Assembly: GCA_905221605.1 (NCBI GenBank)
Contig: CAJNDS010002272.1
Coordinates: 1-64,000 of the forward strand
Length of the DNA: 64,000 nucleotides
From: Symbiodinium natans
Taxonomy: Eukaryota; Sar; Dinophyceae; Suessiales; Symbiodiniaceae
Reading direction: 5' to 3'
This document shows, one piece after another, positions 37,541 through 49,500 of this stretch. The notes under the pieces were generated by a model. That model had not been told where the DNA came from, ran no database searches, and was given only the letters and a program-made list of their open reading frames with translations. Numbering within the stretch: the stretch's first letter is position 1; every line of letters begins with the position of its first letter. A program made the position numbers and the translations under genes.

Positions 37541-40500
37541 GTGGTGGAGTTCAGGGTCCTGTGGGGTTTTAGGGTTTAGGGTTTGTAGGGTTTGTAGGGT
37601 TTAGGGGTTGGGGTTTCGCCTAATATCGTGCGCTATGGAGCTGGAAAGACTAAACTCCAACACCCCTAAACCCCAAACCCCAAACCCTAAGCCCTAAGCC
37701 CTAAGCCCCACACCCCAAAACCCTACACCCTAAACCCTAAACCCTACACCCCTACACTCCTACACCCTAAACCCCACACCCGTAACACTTTGACACCAAA
37801 AATGGACAGGGCCCCTAGGTCTGAGCCAAATGTGGCCACAAACAGTTGCGATGCCGGGCGATGTCGGCAAAAATCCCGATGATACAGATGCACAACTTTC
37901 AGAAGCCTCGTAAAACCGATTTATGCTGAAACCTTGCAACAGACCGGACTTTTGGCTTATTTGCTATGCTGATTTTGTGAATTCTGACCACCCTCCAGAC
38001 CTTCAAAATCAAGGATGTCCGGCCAAAATCAGGGCGCATGGAGTGTAATGAGGCGAGCCTCAACGCAGTTTTTAGCGCGGAACTTACTGAACTCCCCAAA
38101 AACCGGCAAAGAGCGGCACAAAGCGGAACAGGGGTGCCCAGAGCTTAATTACCGACCCCCCCCCAGGCCCGCGCAAGTTGACACCTCAACCCCCACAAAG
38201 CTACACCCCAAAACCCCACACTCTAACCCCCAAACCCTAAACCCCAAACCCCCCCAAAACTACACCCCAAAACCCCACACCCTAAACCCTAAGCCCTAAG
38301 CCCTAAACCCTAAACCCTAAACCCTAAACCCTAAACCCTAAACCCTAAACCCTAAACCCTAAACCCTAAACCCTAAACCCTAAACCCTAAACCCCACGCC
38401 CCAAAACCCCAAACCCCCCCAAGATGGCCCAGCAGAGGTGGCGGAGCTCCTCCTCTGCCTGCTGGAGAGCGACAGCTGCCACCAGAGCTGGCGCAGGCTC
38501 ATCCAGGCCCCGGCCGCAGCCCTAAACCCTAAACCCTAAACCCTAAACCCTAAACCCTAAACCCTAAACCCTAAACCCTAAACCCTAAACCCTAAACCCT
38601 AAACCCTAAACCCCCAATCCCGAAACCCCCAAAACCCCAATTGCAGACCCCAAGGCGTTGAGGGACTGGCGGCCCAAGCTTGAGAATCGTAAAACCCACC
38701 CTAGACCCTAAACCCTAAACCCTAAACCCTAAACCCTAAACCCTAAACCCTAAACCCTAAACCCTAAACCCTAAACGGTTTAGGCTAAACCCTAAACCGA
38801 GCACCCAGGGCCGAATCCCTACTTCGCCTTATCCCTTCCCCGCCCCCTTCAAGACGCCCAAGAGCTTCAACCAGAATGCACAAGAGCCTCGGCAGCACAA
38901 ACAGCCCCCCTAAACCCTAAACCCTAGACCCTAAACCCTAGACCCTAGACCGTAAAACCCTAAACCCTAATTACTAAAGCCTCAGCATTGAGTTGAGGAC
39001 TAAACCCCTCTCGAAACCCTCACGCCCTAAACACACCACAACAAATACCCGAAAACCCGACTGAAACACCATCCCTACACCCTAAACCCCGAAACCCTTC
39101 AGCCCCTAAACCTAAACCCCAAACCCCTCAACCCCTCAACCCCTCAACCCCTCAACCCCTCAACCCCTCAACCCCTCAACCCCTCAACCCCTCAACCCCT
39201 CAACCCCTCAACCCCTCAACCCCTCAGCCCCTCAGCCCCTCAGCCCCTCAACCCTACACCCCAAACCCTTCAGCTCCTCAACCCGAAGCCCTAAAGGGCT
39301 AAGCCCTAAACTCTATTATAAACCCTAAACTCCAGTATCAACCCCAAGAACCCAAAAAACCTTAAAACCCCTAAACCCTCTAAACCCTATAATCCCTAAA
39401 AACCTCAAAACCCCGTAAACCCTAAAAACCCGTAGGCCCTGAAAACCCTAAAAACCCTAAAACGCCGAACAAACCTAACAACCCGAAGCACCCTAAAACC
39501 CTCCCCAAAACCCTCAAAACTCTAAAAACCCTAAAAACCCTATAAACCCTATCAACCCTAAAAGCCCTAAAAACACAAAAAACCCTAACAACCCTAAGAA
39601 CTCAAAAAACCCTAAACACCCTAAACACCCTAAACACCCTAAAAACCCCAAAAAACCCTAAAAGCGCTAACAACCCTAAAAGTTCTAAAACCCTACAACC
39701 CCTAAAAACCCTAAACGCCCTAAAATCCCTAAAAACCTGAAACCCTGAAAACCCTGGAAACCCTAAACCCTATAAACCCTAAAAACCTCAACCCCTCAAC
39801 CCCTAAACCCCAAACCCTAAACCCTAAACCCTAAACCCCAAACCCTAAACCCCAAACCCCAAACCCTAAACCTTCAACCCCCTGAGGCTCTGCGGGATGA
39901 CGACTTGAATCTCATCCGCTGGTCCGCCCTCTCCTGGCCCATACCGGCAGCTTGGGTCAACCGGAGGTTCGGGGTTTGGGGTTGAGGGTTTAGGGTTTAG
40001 GATTTAGGGTTTAGGCGTAGGGTTTAGGGTTTAGGGTTTAGGATTAGGGTTTAGGGTTTGATTGTACAGGGTTGGGGTTCAGGGTCTATCGTTCAGGCTT
40101 AGGGTTTAGGGCTTGACTGTTTAGGGTTTAGGTTTCAGGGTTTGTTGTTCAGGCTTAGGGTTTAGGGTTTGATTGTTTAGGGTTTCGGTTCTAGGGTTTG
40201 TTCCTTCGGGTTGAGGCATTTTTGTTCAGGGTTCAGGGTTTAAAGGGTTTAATTCGGTTTCAAAGATGTTTGAAGGGCTTAAAGGGGTTTGCAGCGGTGG
40301 TGCTGCAGGTGGGGCGTGAAGGCCTTACTCGTACCGATGATGACACAAAACAAAAAGGCATACATAGTTGACGAACGGACAGATGAACACACATACATTT
40401 TTCAATGTATGTGTAGATTGAGATGCAGAAAGCTACATTCAAGTGATCGTAGGCAAGTCGCCACAGCATTCACTTCGAAATGCATATACATTTTCATACA

Positions 40501-43500
40501 AGCGCAACTTTCAACACAGATAGATATCGGCACATGTGAACGCACACAACCAAATATAGACACAACGATGCAAACGATTGAGTTTCTACAAACGCATATA
40601 CACAGAAAGAGCAATACCTCTTATTCTGCAAAATGAAGTATATGCATTGAATGTGTCTGCCTAGAAACATAGACTTAACAATAAACACGTACATATCACC
40701 CTATTTCAAGCAAACTGTCTGTAACTGCACATCGGGTGTTACTATTGGCCGGCAAGTTTTCTCTGAATTTTGGGGCTCTAAAGCCTAAACCCCAAACCCT
40801 AAACCCTAAACCCTAAACCCTAAACCCTAAGCAGACCATGGGTTGGATAGAGCGTGGGGTTTGGGGATTGGTGATTCGGGGGGTTCAAGGTTGGGATTTG
40901 GGGCGTGCAGCGTGTAGGGCCGAGGATCTACGAGGTCCGAAGCCTAAACCCTAAACCCCAAATCCTACGCCCTAAGGTCTAAACCCCAAACCCCGAACCC
41001 TAAACCTGAAACCCTGAAACCCTGAAACCCTGAAACCCTGAAACCCTGAAACCCTGAAACCCTAAACCCTAAACCCTAAACCCTAAACCCTAAACCCTAA
41101 ACCCTAAACCCTAAACCCTAAACCCTAAACCCTAAACCCTAAACCCTAGACCAGAGCCCTCAACCCGTCCCATCCCTAAGGAGCTCTTTCGACATCTGGT
41201 CAGGCCGGCGGCTCGAAGACTTGAGTTGGGACGTCAGGGCTTAGGATTTTGGATTTAGGGTTTCTTTTGGGGTTTAGGGTTTAGGGTTTCGGGTTTTTTG
41301 GGGTTTAGGGTTTAGGGCGTGCCAAACGGGAGCGCGCTTTGGGAGCGCGCGGTAGTCTGCAGACCTACCCACCCCAAGACCGCCCACTTACAACTCTCAA
41401 GGAGTCAAGGCCTTTTATTTTTTTACAAAGCATCACATGAGTCAGCACTCACGCCCTTTTTGGGGATTTCCACAAGGTGCGTGGACCAGGCGCAAAGCTG
41501 CAGCAGACGGAAACGAGGCAGGGTCCGTGAAGGGCTAAGGGACAGGCCAGGAACAGAGAAAGGCAGCGAGGCTTGGCTGGCGCGAAGGGGCTCCAGCCAG
41601 GAAGAACACACAGTGAACAGCTTGGGTTGGGCAGAGCGCCACGGAAACAGGGCTGGTGTGGCGGATAGCTTGGCTTGGCGCGAAGGGGGTGAGGTGGGGT
41701 GCCGGGCCAGGGTCAGGACCAGGCACAAAGCGCGAAGGGCTAAAGCCAGAGAGGGAGAGCGCCCCGAAACAGGACACAAACTGGTGCGCGGACAGCTTGG
41801 CTTTGCGCAAGGGGGTAAGATGACTCGAACAGGCCAGAGGCCAGGGCCAGGGCCAGAGCCAGGGCCAGGGCGCAAAACAAGCCAGGCCCCTCCAAGGCCC
41901 AGAACCAGAACCCCCAGCCCGAGCCAGGGCTCGCAGAGAATCAAAACCAGAACCAGGGCCACGGCGACAGAGCCAGGGCCACAGGGCCACAGGGCCACAG
42001 GGCCACAGGGCCACAGTGCCACAGGGCCACAGGGCCACAGGGCCACAGGCTCACAGGGCCACAGGGCCACAGGGCCACAGCGCGTCACAGGGCCACGGTC
42101 ACAGGGCCACAGGCACAGGGCCACAGGGCCACAGGGCCACAGGGCCACAGGGCCACAGGGCCACAGGGCCACAAGACCGAGCCAGGCCCAGGTCAGGGCC
42201 AGGGCCAGCCACCAGGGCCAGGGCCAGAGGGCCAGGGCCAGCGCTAGGGCCAGGGTCAGGGCCAGGGCCACAGCGCCAGGGCCAGGGCCAAAACCAAAGG
42301 GTTACCAGGGCCAAACCCAGGGCCAGAGCCAGGGCCAGGGCCAGCACCAAAAAAGGCCAAAACGGCATTTTGGCCAGAGCCCTGCCTGCCCCCAACAAAA
42401 CGGCCCCTGGTCCCCTCAGCCGCGCGGACGGGGGTGAGGGACCAGGGGTCTCAAGGGGGCCGTCCCAGGGGGCCCCCCAATGCAGGACCCCACCATGTGC
42501 GCGGACAGCTTGGGGTTTGGGGTTTTTTTTAATATTTTTCCAGTGACAACTGCTGACTCGGCCTGTGCCTGCCTGGAGGGTAAGCCAGCCTGGAGGCCAG
42601 CTCGGTCGCCCGCCTGGGGCTCCCTCGCAGGGTCTCACTGAGCGCTCGACCAGCGCCCGCCTACCTTTAGGGTTTGGGGTTGGGGGGTGTAGAGTTCCGT
42701 GTTTAGGGTTCAGGTTTGGGGTTTAGCGTGCCGGGTTTGGGGTTGAGGGTTTAGGGCTTGGGGGTTAGGGTTTACATAGGGCTGCTGGCCTGCGTGGAGT
42801 TTCATGGGTGCGTTTAACCCCCATTAGAAGTGCACTGAGAACCTCCTTAGAGGACTCAGGGGGCGTATAAGCACAGTTTTGAAATTGGGAGTATGAGTAC
42901 CCTGAACCTCCAGCTAGCGTTGTGGGCTCAGGATTTAGGGTTTAGGGTTTGGAGTTTCGGGTTCTGGGTTTGGGGTTTAGGATTTAGGGTTCAAGGTGTA
43001 GGGTTTAGGGTTTAGGGTTTCGGGTCTAGAGTTCAGGGTGTAGGGTTTAGATTTATGCTGTAATGCTGTAGGGTTTGTTCAACTTGCGGTCTACGGGTGG
43101 TCAAAGAAATCCTAGCCAAACCCTAACACCCGTACGGCCTAGAAGCCCTAGAAGCTAGTTAAGCCCTAAGCCCTTAAACCCCTAAACCCCAAACCCCCAA
43201 ACCCCGAAAGCCGCAAACCCCCAAACCCTAAACCCTAAACCCTTAAGCCCCTAAAGCCCAAACCCGAAACCCTAAACCCTAAGCCCCAAACCCTAAACCC
43301 TAAACCCTAAACCCTAAACCCTAAACCCTAAACCCTAAACCCTAAACCCTAAACCCTAAACCCTAAACCCTAAACCCTAAACCCCTAAACCCTAATCACA
43401 AGAAGCACCTGTCAGCTCAAGCCGAAGACCTCGAAACCCTTCAACGAAGCTCTGCAATCCTAAGCCCTAAACTCCAAACCCTGAGCCCAAAGATCTGGGC

Positions 43501-46205
43501 TCCTGAAGCCCAACTACTCAAGTAGCCTAGTAGCCCTAACCCTAAACCCTAGCCCTAAACCCTACACCCTAAACCTCAAATCCTAGCCCTAAACCCTAGA
43601 CCCTTAACCTCACACCTAAAGCCTAATCCCTCTAAGCCCTACGCCCGGACACCCTAAGCTCTCAAGCGCTTGCGCAGGCTTGTGGGGCCCCCCACACACG
43701 TGCAGCGTCCAGCATGCCGCGAGGCTCCTGGGACGAATGTACCAGACAGCAGTTTGAATTAGGGTTTTAGGGTTTAGGGTTTAGGGTTTAGGGTTTAGGG
43801 TTTGGGTTTAGGGCTTAGGGTTCAGCATCTCATGTTCTAGCTTTCACTAGGCCGCGGGAGAATGCCCACCTGCCCAAAAAATCACGTAACTTTGGGAGAA
43901 TACAAAGTTTCATCTGTACATTCCCAGTAGGCTCGAAGCCCAGTCTCCTCCACCCAAGGCCTTGGGGCTTTTGGGCTTTGGGCCTTGAAGCTTTGTCGTG
44001 TTGGGGGCTTTGGGAGGTGTAGCGGAGGCATGGGGTTTTGGCTTAGGGCAAGTTTTCCCCATTCCCGGGCTTAGGGTTTAGCGGTTTAGCGGTTTAGCGG
44101 TTTAGGGTTTAGGGTTTAGGGTTTAGGGTTTAGGGTCTGTGCAAGCCCTCAGTCGCCCCAAACGCTGGGGCCCTAAACCCTGTGCCTTAAACCCTAGGGC
44201 CCCAAGCCTGGCCCCAGGCACGGCATAGGCACGCCCTGTGATTTTAGTGGGAGGCGTGCCTATGCCCAATAAGAAGTTTGAGGTTTATGTTTTTTTTTTT
44301 TGGAAAAACACGCAAAAGCCCCAAAAGGCCCCAAAAGCCCCAAGCTTCTCTGACTTCAAGGTGACGGAGCTGGACTGGCCGGGAACCACAGCCGGGGCAG
44401 GTTCTCAAGGTGCTTTGGGCTTTAGTGTTCAGGATTTTTTGCAACAAGCGGGCAAGATTGGACGAAAAAATGGCAGTCTTCGGCCGACTTGTGCCCCCGG
44501 TTGAAAGGGCTACCAAGGAAGCTGGCAGTATTTCTCGTGTATCGATGCACTAGACTTGGAGATCTTAGTTTCAGGGCTGGCTATTTCGGCCCTGAAATTG
44601 AACTGAAACCCTGTTCGCCGAATCCATACCGAGCAGGATCAAATGCAAGATCTACCAAGATCCTGAAAAAATGGCTGATGGCCGTGGCGGCTGCTACTTG
44701 CAGCGAGATGAACTGTCCGAGCTGTTGACATTGAAGCCTGCTGAAATGCCCGAACATGTTCATTGCCAGATGTTGGGTGCACCTGTGTTCAGACGACGAA
44801 CGAATGCCGAGCTGCTAGCATAGAAGCGTGCCACAGCCTATGGTGATGGCGCGATGCTTCAGCATCTCTACTCCTCGCACACATTTTTCACAATCAAGAA
44901 ACGGAAAAAAAAGAGAGGGGGAGAGAAACAGAGAAGACAAAAGACAAAAACCAAACTAGTTCCCGAACCGAATTTACGGAACTATGCCCCAACATGTCGC
45001 TCTTCATGGGTGCGGTGCTCTCGAAAGCAATCCGGAACCGAGTAAAAAACTCCCATCGGCGCGTGCCCAAGTGGCCGGAAAAAAACGGTCTCCCATACCC
45101 TATGTGAAGCGTGAAGTCTATGAGAAAATGCCTATGCCCCAAACCCCAAACCCTTCATCCTAACAACCCCGAGCTCGAAATCCTACAGCCCTAAACCCTA
45201 AACCTTAAATCCTAAACCCTAAACCCTTCAACCCTAAACCCTAAACCCCTAAACCCCCGAACCCCTACACCCCCGAACTCCAGTCGGAGTGGCGATGCCC
45301 CAAACCCTAAAACCCTAAAACCCCTAAAAACCCTAAACACCCTAAACACCCTAAACCCTAAACCCTAAACCCCCCCTGCCCAGGCCGCTTCTCTGGGAGG
45401 CAGCGCAGGGTCTCCCCGAGTCGGTGGAGTCGGATGCGGTGTTGAGGACCGCCCGAGGGTTTAGGGTTTAGGGTTTAGGGTTGAGGGTTGAGGGTTGACG
45501 GTTGACGGTTTAGGGTTTAAGGCTTAGGGTTCAGGGTTTCGGGTTTATATGTTGAGGACCGCCGGAGGGGGGGGGGGGGGGGGGGTTAGGGTTTAGAGTT
45601 TTACTGTTTTGTTGGTTGTTTAGGGTTTGGGGTTTTCGGGTTCAGGGTATTGGGGTGTTAGGGGTTTAGGGTTTCGGGTTGATCTGTACCTTGGACCGCT
45701 AAGTGGGAAATTTTGGTTTGGGGACCCTTTTTCAAGATCCTTAAGGTAGTACAAGGGGCATATTCGGAGTCCTTTCAAGGGAAACCTTTCCGGGTACAAC
45801 CTTAGGGGTACGAGTCTGACTCCCTTAAGGTTCAGGTTTTAGGTTTTAGGGTTTAGGGTTTAGGAATAGGGTTTAGGGTTAGGAATAGGGTTTAGGGTTC
45901 AGGGTTTAGGGGGTTTAGGGGTTTAGGGGTGGTCGATTTGCCCATGTTTTTCCGGGAGGCTGCTCTTTGACATGGACAAGGCCAGGGCTGCCAAGCATGC
46001 CACCCTAAACCCTAAACCCTAAACCCTAAACCCTAAACCCTAAACCCTAAACCCTAAACCCTAAACCCTAAACCCTAAACCCTAAACCCTAAACCCTAAA
46101 CCCTAAACCCCAAACCCTAAACCCCTAACCCTAAACCCCTAACCCTAAACCCACCCCAAACCCCAAACCCCTAAACGCTGGTCTGCCAAGCATGTCACCT
46201 TCTGA
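37448..46205 (+). CDS. G3: split gene model, unrecognised protein
   Basis: Coding islands: 37,448-37,540 (ATG start, or an internal exon in another frame), 38,436-38,506, 38,647-38,688, 38,809-38,904, 39,887-39,966, 41,181-41,232, 42,780-42,807, 43,403-43,447, 43,678-43,738, 45,284-45,293, 45,384-45,458, 45,959-45,998, 46,191-46,205 (TGA). The run 43,678 to 45,998 joins in phase through four exons, including a 10-nt micro-exon. No family recognised. The intron at 41.3-42.7 kb holds one copy of a large inverted repeat. Whether this is one gene or two is uncertain. Confidence 0.4.
38281..38394 (-). repeat. (CCCTAAA)n block
   Basis: About 15 copies just upstream of the 38,436 exon. Further blocks lie at 38,519-38,610 and 38,701-38,775. 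Confidence 0.95.
38436..38506 (+). CDS. G3 exon
   Basis: CAGCAG acceptor. The frame is EVAELLLCLLESDSCHQSWR and then RLIQ. GC donor. Two Cys and a Leu-rich helix. Flanked by CCCTAAA on both sides. Confidence 0.55.
38647..38688 (+). CDS. G3 exon
   Basis: TTGCAG acceptor, frame DPKALRDWRPKLEN, GT donor (GTAAAA). Confidence 0.5.
38809..38904 (+). CDS. G3 exon candidate, three frames open
   Basis: CCCAG acceptor. The likeliest frame by codon use reads PYPFPAPFKTPKSFNQNAQE. No stop in any frame, so the register needs transcript data. Confidence 0.4.
39112..39242 (-). repeat. (CCCCTCAA)n octamer array
   Basis: About 15 copies of an 8-mer variant in a uniform run, inside G3 introns. CCCTCAA heptamer runs occur at 21,400-21,445 and 60,104-60,207. 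Confidence 0.9.
39887..39966 (+). CDS. G3 exon
   Basis: CCTGAG acceptor. The frame is ALRDDDLNLIRWSALSWPIP and then AAWVNR. GT donor (GTTCGG). CCCTAAA lies upstream and TTTAGGG downstream. Confidence 0.6.
40295..40330 (+). CDS. Exon candidate, weak
   Basis: TTTGCAG acceptor and GTACCG donor enclose 36 nt. Two frames are plausible (VVLQVGREGL or RWCCRWGVKALL). The AT-richer DNA after it (40,330-40,750) has no gene I can support. Confidence 0.25.
41181..41232 (+). CDS. G3 exon
   Basis: CCTAAG acceptor, frame ELFRHLVRPAARRLELG, GT donor (GTCAGG). Amphipathic, basic. Confidence 0.55.
41315..42664 (+). repeat. Large inverted-duplicate element, copy 1 (1.35 kb)
   Basis: GGGCGTGCCAAACGGGAGCG to GCGCCCGCCTAC. 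A reverse-complement copy lies at 60,951-62,040. It is bounded by TTTAGGG on the left. Interior: several diverged AGCTTGGCTTGGCGCGAAGG units and a (GGGCCACA)n expansion (about 41,960-42,170) absent from copy 2. The 372-codon frame over it follows the repeats, so I do not call it a gene. Position fits a G3 intron. Confidence 0.8.
42780..42807 (+). CDS. G3 micro-exon candidate (28 nt)
   Basis: ACATAG acceptor, frame LLACVEFHG, GT donor (GTGCGT). Confidence 0.35.
43285..43395 (-). repeat. (CCCTAAA)n block
   Basis: About 15 copies ending just before the exon at 43,403. Confidence 0.95.
43403..43447 (+). CDS. G3 exon
   Basis: ACAAG acceptor, frame KHLSAQAEDLETLQR, coiled-coil-like. A GC donor near 43,448 is likely. 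Confidence 0.45.
43678..43738 (+). CDS. G3 exon
   Basis: TGCGCAG acceptor. The frame is ACGAPHTRAASSMPRGSWDE plus one base. GT donor. The phase fits the 45,284 micro-exon. Confidence 0.55.
44222..45140. other. ~0.9-kb heptamer-free insert with a perfect 14-bp inverted repeat at one end
   Basis: GGCATAGGCACGCC (44,222-44,235) and GGCGTGCCTATGCC (44,253-44,266) are exact complements 17 nt apart. The following segment to about 45,140 lacks heptamers and ends CCTATGCC. Short frames on both strands (88-90 codons) are not convincing. It may be an inserted element within a G3 intron. Confidence 0.4.
45284..45293 (+). CDS. G3 micro-exon candidate (10 nt)
   Basis: CTCCAG acceptor and GA donor enclose TCGGAGTGGC. 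It bridges the phases of the 43,678 and 45,384 exons exactly, giving D-E-F-G-V-A-P. Confidence 0.3.
45384..45458 (+). CDS. G3 exon
   Basis: GCCCAG acceptor. The frame is PLLWEAAQGLPESVESDAVL and then RTARG. Donor GTTTAGG. Its last 19 nt (45,441-45,459) recur at 45,551-45,569 across a TTTAGGG block. Confidence 0.6.
45959..45998 (+). CDS. G3 exon
   Basis: CGGGAG acceptor, frame LLFDMDKARAAKH, in phase with the previous exon (GG+G). CTGCCAAGCATGCCACC at its end recurs at 46,183-46,199 across a CCCTAAA block. Confidence 0.55.
46002..46110 (-). repeat. (CCCTAAA)n block filling a short intron
   Basis: Occupies most of the ~190-bp interval between the two copies of CTGCCAAGCATG. Confidence 0.95.
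46191..46205 (+). CDS. G3 terminal exon candidate (HVTF, TGA)
   Basis: CCAAG acceptor, then HVTF and a TGA stop at 46,203-46,205. Lies in the right copy of the direct repeat. Confidence 0.35.
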   Translation, partial: HVTF

Positions 46206-46494
46206 AGCCACAGGAGTGCCGGGGCATTCCAATTTCCGGTCTCTAGGGTTTAGGGGTCCAGGGGTTTAGGGTTTGGGGTTTACGGGTTCATGGGGTTCGG
46301 GCGGGGTTTGGGGCTTCAGGGGCTGAGGGGGTTCAGGGCTTCAGGGGGTTGAGGGGGTTGAGGGGTTCAGGGGTTTAAGGGTTGAGGGGTTTTGGGGGTT
46401 GAGGGGTTTAGGAGGTCTCTGTAGCCCATAGTCCGACCCAAAAGCCTGAACGCAAACACCCCCCGACCCTCGTGCCTGCCCGCCGGCGCGAAGA

Positions 46495-46552
46495 TCAGCC
46501 TGCTCCAGCTGGTGAACCACGACTGCGTCGGCGGCGTGCCACTTGATGAGGG
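46495..46552 (+). CDS. G4 exon
   Basis: GCGAAG acceptor, frame ISLLQLVNHDCVGGVPLDE, donor directly at GTTTAGGG. Confidence 0.6.
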
Positions 46553-49500
46553 TTTAGGGTTCAGGGTAGGGGTTTAGGGTTCAGGGTAGGGGTTCAGGGT
46601 TAGGGTTTGGGGTCTCGGGTCTAGGGTTGAGGGTTTAGGGTTCAGGGTTTAGGGTAGTATTGTTTGACCCTTTTGAACCCTACACCCTGGTTCTGGGGCT
46701 CATGAAGGGTTGGGACTCAGGGGGCTTGGGACTTCCTCTTTGGGTGTTAGGGTCGCCCGTTCAGGGTTTGGGTTTAGGGTTTAGGGTTTAGGGTTTAGGG
46801 TTTAGGGTTTAGGGTTTAGGGTTTAGGGTTTAGGGTTTAGGGTTTAGGGTTATGGTTTAGGGTTTTGGGTTTAGGGTTTAGGGTTTAGGGTTTAGGGTTT
46901 AGGGTTTAGGGTTTAGGGTTTAGGGTTTAGGGTTTAGGGTTTAGGGTTTAGGGTTTAGGGTTAGGGGGGGGGCTTCAGGGCTTTAGGGCTCTTCGGGCTT
47001 TTTGGGTTATGGAGGTTTCAGGGTTTAGGGTTTAGGGTTTGCTGTGATATGGTGCAGAAGCCGCGACCGGTTGGGATGCAGACTAGCTGTGAAAGCTTCG
47101 TGAAATGCGAAGAGCAGCCATGGCCCGATTGTGGAGGGCCATCTAACACTTTCATCCCACCCCACGCCGTTTCAGGGCGGCAAAACCACCCGAACTTTTT
47201 CCTTTTAGGGTTTAGGCTTCAACTCAATTCAATCGCATACTTTCAAAAAGACTTCTTCCGTTACCAATGGGGTGTGCCAGGCCAGTTCTGGGGGGTGCCA
47301 GGGTCCGTCAGGGGGTCACAGAATGTCGGGCGTGTCAAAGCTGGTTCAGGGTTTAGGGTTTAGGGTTTAGGGTTTCGGGTTTAGGGTTTCGGGTTTAGGG
47401 CTTATTGTTTAGGGCTTATTGTTTAGAGAGGGTTCGTTTAGAGAGGGTTCAGGCAGGTCACCACAACCAAACAAGCCTGTTTGGTCGAGGTGCTCAAGCA
47501 CCCCTCCCCCTCCCCACCCCCCCGACACTGGAGGATGGTTCAGCCTTGAGTTTAGGGTGTAGAGTGTAGGGTTGATTTAGGGGTTTAGGGTTTAGGGTTT
47601 GGGGTTTGGGGTTTTGGGGGCTTAAGGGTTCTTCCGTGGGGCCTCATGCCCCCTTAAACCCTAAACCCTAAACCATAAACCTCTAAGAAATACCCTTAAA
47701 GGGATTATGTAGGGTGCCTCAGCCCTTGTTTGGGGAATATGGGACCACTTACGCCCAGTGGCAAACGAACCGCTGAAGAACAGCACCGAAACCCCGAAGC
47801 CCGAAACCCCGAACCATGGAACCCCCAAGTGCCCCCCAGGCTCTTCACGGCAATGATCAAGCTAGGCTTTTGTACCTCGGTCTGTTAAAGTTTTTGCTGC
47901 TTAGGGTTTAGGGTTCATGGGTTTGGTTTGATTTTGCCCACCTCTCAACATGGGTAGGGTTCAGGGTTTCGGGGTTTGTGAACCTGCAGCATAAAGCCCT
48001 AAACTCCAGAAATCTTGGGTTCACCGAATGAGCACAACAAGTGACCATCACAATCCCCTTACTTGTACCATGGTATCCCGATCAATCTCCCAAGCTACAG
48101 TACCCTAAACCCTAAGCCCTAAACCCTAAACCCTACACCCTAAACCCTAAGCCCATTCTAGTAACGTCCTAGACCTGGCAGTTGTGGTGGTATCTCCCAC
48201 CGTGGCTCCTTTGCTTTTGCCCTGGTGTTGTTTGGTGTCTGCATCCCCTCGTCCTTCTGCAGACTATATCCCCTTGGAGTTTTGTTTTTGTTCATATAAA
48301 GCCCAAGGGGATATATAAAGAAAGCACATTTTTCGTTAAGTTTCTAAGGGCAGTATAGCTCAGAGGCTAAGGATACTTTCGCGCCTCAGGTCAAGAGTCG
48401 TAGGGTGTAATGTCACGTGGGGGGGTTGGTCTTGAGCGTCCTCTTGGGAAGTTATGGAGGTCCCTGTTTTTGGGCTTCTAGTTGGGCTTTGAGAGTTCAG
48501 GGTTGTATACCACGCTTGACCCTGAACCCCAAACCCTGAACCCCAAACCCCAAACCCCAAACCCCAAACCCTAAACCCTACACCCTAAACCCTAAACCCT
48601 AAACCCTAAACACTTAACCTTGCAGGGCCCACCCCCGAAGTGCCAAGGTATGGACACCACGCCGGACTGCGTGATTAGCTACCTCACGCTCTGGCGGGTC
48701 TCCTTGCCACTTGGTTGAACTTCCGCCGGTTTGGGGTTGAGGGCTTAGGGTTTAGGGGCCTTCAGGGTTTAGAGATCGCGAACTGCGGCCAGCCCCCTTA
48801 GCTTACCCAGAAGCCTGCACGGTTTCTAAGTTCTAAACCCTAATTAAGCTTTCAACCGGAAACAAGAACCCCGCTTGTGGTTTGTGTAGCAACCATTCTT
48901 CACATCATCCTGCCAATCCTACACAGGGTTTAGGGTTTAGGGTTTGGGGTTTAGGGCTTCTTCAACCCTGAAACACTCTGGACGGAAACCCGATAGGGCA
49001 CACCGCCCTCAAGCCTTAGACCCCCCCCCCCCCCCCCCCCACGGGGTTTAGGGTTTAGGGTTTGGGGTTTAGGGTTTAGGGTTTAGGGCCTTTAGGGCCT
49101 TTAGGGCTTCAGGTTTAGGGTTTAGGGTTTAGGGTCCCTCAAGCCTTACCCCCCCCCCCCCCTCCCTTCCCGGCCCACCCAAGGGAGAGCGCCACTCAAA
49201 GCATCGAGAGCCTCAAGGACCGATTTGGGCGGGGGAGGCTCTTCAGGGTTTTGGGGGTTTAGGGTTTAGGGTTTAGGGTTTAGGGTTTAGGGTTTAGGGT
49301 TTAGGGTTTAGGGTTTAGGGTTTAGGGTTTAGGCTCCATAGGGTTCTTCGGTTTGGTGTTTGGCCGTCTTTTGTGTAGAGATTATCCGAGTTATGTGACT
49401 TATGTTGCTGGATTCGGGCAGAAGGGATTCATGGTGTGGTTGTCACGCCCCCTAATTATAATTCAAATAGTAATACAGGGTGATGATACTAGTATTAGTA

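Noticed and set aside
41319-42437. 372-codon protein (and its antisense 282-codon partner)
   Set aside because: Frame consists of GGGCCACA and CAGGGCCA repeats plus degenerate 60-100 bp units. Copy 2 at 61 kb does not keep the same reading frame throughout.
48347-48420. Second tRNA-like sequence (AGTATAGCTCAGAGG)
   Set aside because: A-box-like start only. No acceptable B box, and stems do not pair.
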